Shown: one piece after another, positions 23,492 to 30,806 of the stretch
How positions within the stretch are numbered: position 1 is the first letter of the stretch
How the letters are laid out: each line of letters begins with the position of its first letter
DNA from: an uncultured Clostridia bacterium
GTDB lineage: Bacteria > Bacillota > Clostridia > Oscillospirales > Ruminococcaceae
Length of the DNA stretch: 37,826 nt
Direction of reading: 5' to 3'
Assembly (NCBI GenBank): GCA_947304245.1
Contig: CAMZAK010000006.1
Coordinates: forward strand, 1 to 37,826
The notes under the pieces: model-generated
Seen by the model: only the letters and a program-made list of their open reading frames with translations
Told to the model about the DNA's origin: nothing
Databases searched by the model: none
Made by a program: the position numbers and the translations under genes

Positions 23492-25918
23492 ATGAAAAAT
23501 TATTTAAAATATGGTAAAATGTTAAAATTTTTAACAATTTTAATTTCTACCGGTGTTTTAGCTAACGGTGGCATTTTAGTTTTTGCAACACAAAATAAAG
23601 AAAGTGGGAAAGTTGTTTCAAACGTACAAAAAAAAGAAGAGCCAGATGTTTTTAAAATTGAAGAAAATTTTATAAAAAACAATGCAGAAAAATCTAAAAA
23701 TTTCAATATAAAAAATTTTGAGATTCCGGGATTTAAATTAAATGTTTACTCAAAATTAGGTGTTCTAATTCTTTTATATGAACACGAAATAACAAAAGCT
23801 AAGTTTATTTTTATTCCTATTGATGGTTTGGAAGAAAAACAAATTGCAAATTTTAAAAATTTCATTAATTTTGGTGGAAATTTTAGAGACAACAAAGGAA
23901 TAACTCACATTTTAGAACATTGTTTAACAAAAGAGGTATTTTTAAAAATTAAAGATGAAGAAGAATTGATAGGTCACGAATTAGCTTCAACAAATGAACA
24001 TGGTATGAATTTTTACTATAAGTGCAATCCCAAACTTAAATTAGCATTAAAAAGCATATTAACTACAATTAAAGAAAATAATGTTTTAAAAAACAAACCA
24101 GAGGTTTTTGAAGCTGAAAAGAAAAGAATTTTACAAGAACAAATGCTAAAATATAACGTTAACTATGCAATGGAAACTTTGGAGGGTTTAACAAAAGATC
24201 GGTATTGGGAAGCAGGGTTGCCAGATGAAATTAGAAATTTAACGAGTGAGGAAGTTAAAAAAAGATATGATGAGATGATGCATCCTTCTAACATGCTTTC
24301 TGTTAACTATGTTAAATTAAATAGTGCTGAAATAAAAGAAATTTTGAAGGAATTTCAAGATAACTATTTGAAATTTTATGAATACAAAAATTTAAAAACA
24401 CCTATTATGGAAAGAAATAGCAATCTTAAATATAAAAAAATAAATAAATATTTTATTTGTAATAGTGGGGAATTTAACCTTGATAAACCAGACAGTAAAG
24501 AAAAGAATTTAAGCAAATTTAATGCTTATGTGACTTTAGATTTTAAAGAAAATAAAAGTTCAGATTTTGTTAGAAATGTGTTTAAAATTTTAATAACAGA
24601 TAAAATGGTTAAAAAATTAGGAATTAATTCTTTTGTTGAAAGTTTAGGTTACTTAAAAATAAACTTTACGGGGTTGGACAATTTTAACCTATCTGGAAAC
24701 GACCCTAAACTTTTTGAAGAAACAAAATTAAAAGAAAATTACGTTAAAATTTTAAATTATATTAAAGAAAAAATAGACGAAATAATTAAAGAAAATATTA
24801 TTATTTTAAAAAAATCATACCCAAATGCTATTAAAAATTTTAGTGTAACCACAGTTGCAGATGAAATTTTAGATACATTGCGTTTATTCCCTGATGGAGA
24901 TGTTGTTTTAAAAAAATATTTGGAACAAAATAAAAATTTAAAAACAAGACTAGAAGAAATGAAAAATATTTCAAATGAAAAAGAAAAATTATTTAATCTC
25001 TTAATTAATAAAGCAACTCCATATTTTAGAGTTAGTGTTAATTGTTATGATGAAAACAAAAAAATGGATTTTAAATATAAAGGACAAGAACTTATTTTGC
25101 CAATGGAAATTAAAAATGTTAATTTTAATAGAATTTTAAATTATCTTGCTAAAAGACTTATTTTGAAAAAATTTAATCTGAAATTTAGAAATGAAGATGC
25201 AATAAATTATTTTTATTTAAATGATTTAAATTTAGAAAATGGTTATTTATTTAAAACTATGATTTTTGATGAATATAAAGATTATTTTATAAAATACATT
25301 AAAGAAAATTATGAAAATTTTATTAAAAATTTTAAAATAACACAAAAAGAATTTGAAAAATTTAAAGATGAAATTAAGAAAAATATTAATTTAGATATTG
25401 AAGACATAGAAAAACTAGAAGAGCAAATTTCTAACATATTAAATGCTGTTGATTTTTACTTAAACAATAATGAAAATGAAAAGCAAAATGAAGAGTTTAA
25501 AATAGTTAAAGGAATGAAAAGACAAGAACTATTTGAAAAGGTAAGAATTTTAGATATGAATAATTATGTTGGAACATTAAAATTTAAAGATTTTGAGGAA
25601 TATTTAAAATATTTAAAACAAACACGAGAATTTGAAGAAAAATATCCTAGAGATGGTTTAGAATTTTTAAAAGAAATAGATAAAAATTATGTTAAAGACC
25701 TTAAAGAAAAGTTTTTAAAACCAAACATTGAATGTAAGAACAACATTTTAAAATTCTCAAAAGAATTAATAGCAAAAATAGACGATATTAAAATTAAAGA
25801 TATTGAAGAAATTATAAGATCTTCCAAATTGGCAAATGAAGAAAAATATGAAGAAGATTTAAAAAAAGAATCTAAAATCCCAGTAGATTTGAAAATGCAG
25901 TATCTTGGATATCTATAA
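23492..25918 (+). CDS. Exported M16 (insulinase/presequence protease-like) peptidase
   Basis: An 808-residue zinc peptidase of family M16. Residues 1-33 are a signal peptide (basic start, hydrophobic core LTILISTGVLANGGILVFA, likely cut after FA). The inverted zinc motif is H139-I-L-E-H143 (ITHILEHCL), with the third ligand likely Glu209 or Glu216 in EAEKKRILQEQ. RYWEAGLPDEIRNLTSEEV and MMHPSNMLSVNYV continue the presequence-protease pattern. The C-terminal half is very Lys/Asn/Glu-rich and hard to match; at 808 residues it is shorter than the roughly 970 of full presequence proteases, so the last non-catalytic domain is probably reduced. SD aaaggaag precedes the ATG. It is monocistronic, between a promoter and a terminator. 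Confidence 0.82.
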   Translation: MKNYLKYGKMLKFLTILISTGVLANGGILVFATQNKESGKVVSNVQKKEEPDVFKIEENFIKNNAEKSKNFNIKNFEIPGFKLNVYSKLGVLILLYEHEITKAKFIFIPIDGLEEKQIANFKNFINFGGNFRDNKGITHILEHCLTKEVFLKIKDEEELIGHELASTNEHGMNFYYKCNPKLKLALKSILTTIKENNVLKNKPEVFEAEKKRILQEQMLKYNVNYAMETLEGLTKDRYWEAGLPDEIRNLTSEEVKKRYDEMMHPSNMLSVNYVKLNSAEIKEILKEFQDNYLKFYEYKNLKTPIMERNSNLKYKKINKYFICNSGEFNLDKPDSKEKNLSKFNAYVTLDFKENKSSDFVRNVFKILITDKMVKKLGINSFVESLGYLKINFTGLDNFNLSGNDPKLFEETKLKENYVKILNYIKEKIDEIIKENIIILKKSYPNAIKNFSVTTVADEILDTLRLFPDGDVVLKKYLEQNKNLKTRLEEMKNISNEKEKLFNLLINKATPYFRVSVNCYDENKKMDFKYKGQELILPMEIKNVNFNRILNYLAKRLILKKFNLKFRNEDAINYFYLNDLNLENGYLFKTMIFDEYKDYFIKYIKENYENFIKNFKITQKEFEKFKDEIKKNINLDIEDIEKLEEQISNILNAVDFYLNNNENEKQNEEFKIVKGMKRQELFEKVRILDMNNYVGTLKFKDFEEYLKYLKQTREFEEKYPRDGLEFLKEIDKNYVKDLKEKFLKPNIECKNNILKFSKELIAKIDDIKIKDIEEIIRSSKLANEEKYEEDLKKESKIPVDLKMQYLGYL

Positions 25919-25961
25919 TAACTTAATTTTAGCTAATTAGATTTTACTTAATTTTAAATTT

Positions 25962-26008
25962 AATTTCGGTTATGTTTAAAATTTAACATAGCCGAAATTT
26001 TTGTTTTT
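25962..26008 (+). terminator. Intrinsic terminator after M16 peptidase gene
   Basis: Arms 25962-25976 (aatttcggttatgtt) and 25985-25999 (aacatagccgaaatt) pair over 15 bases with one G-T, 8-base loop, followed by tttttgttttt-like tail. Confidence 0.85.
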
Positions 26009-26016
26009 AAACATTC

Positions 26017-26045
26017 TTGTTAGTTTAATATAATTATGATATTAT
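26017..26045 (+). promoter_or_regulatory. Predicted promoter for lysC
   Basis: TTGTTA (26017-26022), 17-base spacer, TATTAT (26040-26045), just after the preceding terminator and about 80 bases before the ATG. The leader is too short for a lysine riboswitch. Confidence 0.45.
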
Positions 26046-26123
26046 TTTATATGCTAATTTTTCACAAATAGTTTAAATAAACAATAAAATGTTATGATAA
26101 GCGTTTTAATTGGAGGAATATTC

Positions 26124-27326
26124 ATGAGCTTAATTGTTCAAAAATTTGGAGGAAGTTCTGTTGCTAATGTTGAAAAATTAAAAAATGTTGCTAAAATAAT
26201 AACAAATGCAAAAAAAGAAGGGAACGATGTTGTTGTTGTTGTTTCAGCACAAGGAGATACAACAGATGAATTAATTGAAAAAGCAAAGCAAATTAATGAA
26301 AACCCTTCTAAAAGAGAGATGGACGTTTTGCTTTCTGTTGGAGAACAAATTACAATTTCTCTTCTTTCAATGTTAATTGAAAAGATGGGGTTTTTGGTTG
26401 TTTCTTTAACCGGTTGGCAGGCTGGTTTTAAAACTAATTCAGAACACACAAATGCAAAAATTATTAAAATAGACACAACAAGACTAAAAAGTGAACTTGA
26501 AATGAACAAAATAGTTATTGTGGCTGGCTTTCAAGGGGTGGACAGGCAATTAAACATAACAACCTTAGGAAGAGGAGGCTCAGACACTAGCGCTGTTGCT
26601 CTTGCTGCTTCTTTACATGCAGATTTATGCAAAATTTACACAGATGTTGATGGTGTTTACACGGCAGACCCAAATTTGGTTAAAAATGCTGTAAAATTAA
26701 AAGAAATTAGCTACGATGAAATGCTAGAACTTGCAACATTAGGGGCACAAGTTTTGCATAACAGGTCTGTTGAAATGGCTAAAAGATATAATGTTAATTT
26801 GGAGGTTTTGTCTAGTTTTAAAAATGAAAAAGGAACAATAGTTAGGGAGGATGTTAAAATGGAAAAACTTTTAATTAGAGGAGTAACAAAAGACGACTAC
26901 ACAGCAAGAATTTCTTTAATTAATGTGCCCAATGAAACGAGCTATGTTTACCATGTTTTTTCTTTACTTGGTAAATATGGCATTAATGTGGACCTTATTG
27001 TTCAGTCTTATGAAAACCAGAATAAAAAAGATATTAGCTTTACTGTGCCTTTAAACAATATGGAGTTAGCTGTTAAAATCATTAATGAAAACAAAGAAAG
27101 ATTAAAAATTCAAGACTTAGAAGTTTCTAGTGAAGTTTCTAAGGTTTCAATTGTTGGAGCAGGCATGCAGGTTAACCCTGGAGTTGCAGCAAAATTTTTT
27201 GAAGCATTATATAACGCAAACATAAAAATTCACATGATTTCTACAAGCGAAATTAAAATTTCTGTTATAATAGATAAAAAAGACAGCACCTTAGCTATTA
27301 ATTCCATTCATGATGCTTTTTTTTAA
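26124..27326 (+). CDS. lysC: Aspartate kinase (aspartokinase II type)
   Basis: Phosphorylates aspartate, the first step to lysine, diaminopimelate, threonine and methionine; diaminopimelate feeds the wall and dipicolinate the spore. 400 residues: kinase domain with IVQKFGGSSVANVEKL (4-19), FQGVDRQLNITTLGRGGSDTSA-type nucleotide site and YTDVDGVYTADP, then two ACT domains (about 260-400) with SIVGAGMQVNPGVAA. ATG at 26124 follows SD ggagga; the longer frame from 26094 is not used. An in-frame internal start with its own SD lies at codon 246 (separate entry). No lysine riboswitch was found. An acyl-CoA synthetase gene follows after 39 bases. Confidence 0.95.
   Translation: MSLIVQKFGGSSVANVEKLKNVAKIITNAKKEGNDVVVVVSAQGDTTDELIEKAKQINENPSKREMDVLLSVGEQITISLLSMLIEKMGFLVVSLTGWQAGFKTNSEHTNAKIIKIDTTRLKSELEMNKIVIVAGFQGVDRQLNITTLGRGGSDTSAVALAASLHADLCKIYTDVDGVYTADPNLVKNAVKLKEISYDEMLELATLGAQVLHNRSVEMAKRYNVNLEVLSSFKNEKGTIVREDVKMEKLLIRGVTKDDYTARISLINVPNETSYVYHVFSLLGKYGINVDLIVQSYENQNKKDISFTVPLNNMELAVKIINENKERLKIQDLEVSSEVSKVSIVGAGMQVNPGVAAKFFEALYNANIKIHMISTSEIKISVIIDKKDSTLAINSIHDAFF
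26844..26861 (+). promoter_or_regulatory. Internal SD and start codon in lysC (beta subunit)
   Basis: AGGGAGG at 26844-26850 lies 8 bases before an in-frame ATG (26859-26861, codon 246: MEKLLIRGVTKDD). Starting there gives a 155-residue ACT-domain polypeptide ending at 27326. In B. subtilis aspartokinase II the same position is used to make the separate beta subunit; that this gene does so is inferred from the matching place and strong SD. Confidence 0.6.
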
Positions 27327-27365
27327 TTTTAAATTTAAAGTTTAAAAAATTTTTGGAGGTTAAAT

Positions 27366-29009
27366 ATGGAAGAAATTTATAAAAAATATTTAACGGAAAA
27401 TTTAAATGTTAAAGGAAAGCTTAAAAGTGTTAATTTTAACTACCCTAATAATTTTAATTTTGGTTACGACATTTTAGACGAAATAGCAAAGAAAAATCCT
27501 TCTGGTTTAGCAGTTGTTTGGTGTGACGATTTTGGAAATGAAAAAAAAATAACATTTAAAGAAATGAGTGAAATTTCAAACAAAGTTGCCAATTTTTTTA
27601 TTTCTAACGGAATAAAATATGGTGACTTTGTTTTGTTAATTTTAAAAAGAAATTTTGAGTTTTGGTTTATTTTAAATGCCCTTTGCAAAATTGGAGCAAT
27701 TGCCATTCCTGCAACACACATGCTTTCTAGTTTAGACTTAAAATATAGGCTCAGTTTTACTAAAATTAAAGCTGTTGTGTTCACAAATGATGAAAAAATT
27801 AATGAGAAAGTTTTGAGTTCCACAAAAGAAATTGGAGAAGAAATTAAACTTTTTTCTGTTAGGGGAGCTTGTAAAGGCAGTGTGGATATTTTTGAAAACA
27901 TTGAAAATTTTTCTAGTAAACTAGAACGAATTAAAACAAATGTTAAAGACCCAATGCTTTGTTATTTCACATCTGGCACAACAGGGCAGCCTAAACTAGT
28001 TATGCATTCTTTTTCATACCCTTTAGCGCACATAATAACAGCAAAATATTGGCAAAAGGCAGTTGAAAATAAAATACATTTAACAATGTCAGACACAGGC
28101 TGGGCTAAAGCTTCCTGGGGGAAGATTTATGGGCAATGGGCTGTAGGCGCTGCTATTATGGCTTATGACTATGAAAAATTTAGGCCCAATTCTGTTTTAA
28201 AGGTTATTGAAAAATATGAGATAACAACATTTTGCGCACCTCCTACTGTTTATAGGTTTTTAATTAAAGAAGGAAATTTTAATTTTAACATTTCTTCGCT
28301 AAAGCATGTTTCAACAGCAGGAGAACCCCTAAACCCTGAAATAATTAAGCAATTTAAAAAAATAACTGGGCTTGAAATTATGGCTGCTTTTGGGCAAACC
28401 GAAACAGCAGCAGTAACTTTTAATGAGGATGAAACAGGAAAAAAAATTGGATCCATCGGAAAAGCATCCCCAATTTACAATGTTGTTTTGTTAGATGAAG
28501 AAGGAAAAGAAGTTGGAAAAAACAAAGAAGGGGAAATTTGCATATGTTTGGGAGAAAAAAAACCACAAGCAGGGCTTTTTATTAAATATTTTAACGATGA
28601 ACAAGCTAATGAGTTTTCAAGAAGATTTGATGTATACCACACTGGAGATATTGCCATTATGGATGATGACGAATATTTTTGGTATGTTGGAAGAAAAGAT
28701 GACATAATAAAATCTAGCGGCTATAGAATAGGTCCTTTTGAAGTGGAAAGTGTTTTAATTGAGCACCCTGCAGTTTTAGAATGCGGTGTTGTTGGGGTTT
28801 TTGATGAATTTAGAGGGCAGGTTTTAAAGGCCAATGTTGTTTTAACTAGCGGGTTTAAGCCTTCACAAGAACTTTCAAAAGAACTACAAGAATATGTTAA
28901 AAAAAGAACAGCGCCATATAAATATCCTAGAATTATTGAATTTATGCCGACTCTGCCAAAAACAATTTCAGGCAAAATTAAAAGAAAAGTTTTGAGAAAT
29001 TATAAATAA
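27366..29009 (+). CDS. Acyl-CoA synthetase (AMP-forming), acetyl/medium-chain type
   Basis: Adenylate-forming ligase of 547 residues that would activate a carboxylic acid to its CoA thioester with ATP. P-loop YFTSGTTGQPK (about 199-209), the DTGWAKASWGKIYGQW stretch typical of the medium-chain acyl-CoA/acetyl-CoA group, AFGQTETA, YHTGDIA, hinge GRKDDIIKSSGYRIGPFEVE, and the C-terminal catalytic Lys in KTISGKIKRK are all intact. Substrate is not predictable. SD tggaggt lies 7 bases before the ATG. It probably shares the lysC transcript, though no metabolic link with aspartokinase is obvious. No terminator was identified after it. Confidence 0.9.
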   Translation: MEEIYKKYLTENLNVKGKLKSVNFNYPNNFNFGYDILDEIAKKNPSGLAVVWCDDFGNEKKITFKEMSEISNKVANFFISNGIKYGDFVLLILKRNFEFWFILNALCKIGAIAIPATHMLSSLDLKYRLSFTKIKAVVFTNDEKINEKVLSSTKEIGEEIKLFSVRGACKGSVDIFENIENFSSKLERIKTNVKDPMLCYFTSGTTGQPKLVMHSFSYPLAHIITAKYWQKAVENKIHLTMSDTGWAKASWGKIYGQWAVGAAIMAYDYEKFRPNSVLKVIEKYEITTFCAPPTVYRFLIKEGNFNFNISSLKHVSTAGEPLNPEIIKQFKKITGLEIMAAFGQTETAAVTFNEDETGKKIGSIGKASPIYNVVLLDEEGKEVGKNKEGEICICLGEKKPQAGLFIKYFNDEQANEFSRRFDVYHTGDIAIMDDDEYFWYVGRKDDIIKSSGYRIGPFEVESVLIEHPAVLECGVVGVFDEFRGQVLKANVVLTSGFKPSQELSKELQEYVKKRTAPYKYPRIIEFMPTLPKTISGKIKRKVLRNYK

Positions 29010-29177
29010 ATAATCTTATTTTACATATTTAAAAAATTTTAAAAAATTAATTGATATGTAGAGAAGATTAAAAAAATAAATAAACCTCAAAAAATAATTA
29101 GCATTTTAAGTTGTTATAGAAAAAACCGTATTATCATATATTAAAAAATTAAAATAAACAAATTTAAATTATTTTTT

Positions 29178-29360
29178 TAGTATGAATTATAAAACCAAAA
29201 TCCCCAAAAAACCTAAAAAGGCATAGTTATTTTATTGTAGTTTAATTCATCTTTAAATATTTTTAGAACAGTATTATTGTTTTTTTTGCCATAATAACCT
29301 TGTAAAGCACATTTTTAATAATTTAAATTGAATTTTTGCAGAAGTGTTTAGAAATAAATG
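29178..29360 (-). pseudogene. Remnant of a second activase gene
   Basis: This intergenic stretch aligns with the intact activase gene at about 32040-32266 (residues about 501-577) in the same orientation. The best block, 29239-29278 against 32095-32134, is about 33 of 40 identical, and every difference is a transition; most (6 of 7) change G or C to A or T. A second block (accttgtaaag and following) matches from 29297. About 38 bases are deleted between the blocks, and several small indels occur, so no frame survives. The identity count is by eye. Confidence 0.7.
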
Positions 29361-29436
29361 TTTATATAATTACCTAATAAAAGTGTGTGTTTAAATTATT
29401 TAATTTAAAATTTTAAAGAATTTATATATTTTTTTT

Positions 29437-29492
29437 GATGCTTACTTAAAATTTTTTCTTATTATATCTTTTTATTTAAACAAACTAAAACT
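29437..29492 (-). pseudogene. Remnant of dehydratase-like gene
   Basis: tgcttacttaaaattttt followed by cttattatatcttttt matches the intact neighbour gene around 29649-29684 (coding GKGMIRKILSKH) with an extra T and only C-to-T and G-to-A changes. It may extend to about 29530 with weaker similarity. Same strand as the intact copy. Confidence 0.6.
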
Positions 29493-29534
29493 TTTATTTT
29501 TTAAATTAGAATTTATGTTTATGCAAGAATTTTT

Positions 29535-30806
29535 TCATGTTTTGTTTAAATTTTCTCTAGCAGAAGCAAGAATTAGTTTAATTCTATTTTCCTGGTTAAC
29601 TTTAGTTGCTCCGGGGTCGTAGTCTATTGCGGCAAAATTAACATCTGAGTGCTTACTTAAAATTTTTCTTATCATGCCTTTTCCAACAATGTGGTTAGGC
29701 AAACAACCAAAAGGCTGGACACATATTATGTTTTTAACACCACTTTTAACTAATTCTAAAATTTCTGCCGTTAAAAGCCAGCCTTCTCCCATTTTAACGC
29801 CATAGCTAATGTAAGGTTTAACTTCTTTTTTAATTTCCTCAAAACTTTCAAATACACTAAATTGTTTATGTTTTTTCATAGTGTTTATTAAAATTTGCTG
29901 TAAACTTTCCAAATATCTTTTAAATTTAATATATATATATTTTTTAAATTGGTTTCCACCATACAGTTCAATGTCTACAATTCTGTTGTCTACTTTAAAT
30001 ATTATGAAATTTAAAATGCCTGGAACTATAACTTCAGTGTTTTCGTTATAGAGAAAATCTTCTATGTTGTTGTTTGCATTAGAAGCATATTTAACATAAA
30101 TTTCTCCAACAATTCCAACTTTCACTTTCTTTAACTTAATTATTTCAATTTTAGAAAAATCTGAAATTATGCTGTTAAAATTTTTAGTCATAATTTTTTT
30201 GCCAAAATTTGTTGAAGTTTTATATTGCATTATTAATTTTTCAGTCCATTTTTTTTTTAATTCTTCTGAAGAACCTTTAATTTTTTCATATGGCTTGGTT
30301 TGGTTATATAAATCCATTAATAAGTCTCCATAAATTAGAGCAGATATGAATTTTTTAATTAGTTTTAGGTTTAATTTAAAACCAGGGTTTTTTTCCAAGT
30401 TAGAAAGGTTAAGAGAAATAACAGGGACTTTAAAAAAACCTGCTTTTTTTAAGGCTTTTCTTAAAATATATATGTAATTTGAAGCTCTACATCCTCCACC
30501 TGTTTGAGTTATTAAAAGTGCAGTTTTGTTAACATCATAATTCCCACTTTTTAGTGCATAAATGAATTGGCCAACAACCAAAAGGCAAGGGTAGCACATG
30601 TCGTTGTTGGTGTATTTTAACCCTTCTTCCACTATTTTTGAGTTTTCATAATTTAAAAGGTCACAATTAAAACCTTCTAAATTTAAAATATTTTTTAAAA
30701 GTTCAAAATGTGTTGGTAACATGTTAGGGATTAAAATTTTATATGTTTTTTTCATTTCTTTTGTAAATATTATTCTTTCATCTTCTGAATATGTTAAATT
30801 ATGCAT
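29535..30806 (-). CDS. 2-hydroxyacyl-CoA dehydratase-like (HgdB-type) subunit
   Basis: A 423-residue protein matching the C-terminal third of the large BadF/BcrA-DUF2229 activase proteins of Clostridia. KEMKKTYKILIPNMLPTHFELL opens the domain; Cys71 and Cys74 (NNDMCYPCLLVVGQ), Cys106 (TGGGCRASNYI) and the Cys of VQPFGCLPNHIVGKG are likely Fe-S cluster ligands. The ATG at 30806 is chosen because AAGGAG, inside the 3' end of the upstream gene, is 7 bases before it; ATG at 30812 is only one or two bases from that SD. The 8-base overlap with the activase gene implies coupling. Family function is not established beyond redox chemistry. Confidence 0.82.
   Translation of the reverse strand: MHNLTYSEDERIIFTKEMKKTYKILIPNMLPTHFELLKNILNLEGFNCDLLNYENSKIVEEGLKYTNNDMCYPCLLVVGQFIYALKSGNYDVNKTALLITQTGGGCRASNYIYILRKALKKAGFFKVPVISLNLSNLEKNPGFKLNLKLIKKFISALIYGDLLMDLYNQTKPYEKIKGSSEELKKKWTEKLIMQYKTSTNFGKKIMTKNFNSIISDFSKIEIIKLKKVKVGIVGEIYVKYASNANNNIEDFLYNENTEVIVPGILNFIIFKVDNRIVDIELYGGNQFKKYIYIKFKRYLESLQQILINTMKKHKQFSVFESFEEIKKEVKPYISYGVKMGEGWLLTAEILELVKSGVKNIICVQPFGCLPNHIVGKGMIRKILSKHSDVNFAAIDYDPGATKVNQENRIKLILASARENLNKT

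Noticed and set aside
26009..26123. Lysine riboswitch upstream of lysC
   Set aside because: The leader after the predicted promoter is under 80 bases, too short, and no lysine-box motif is visible.
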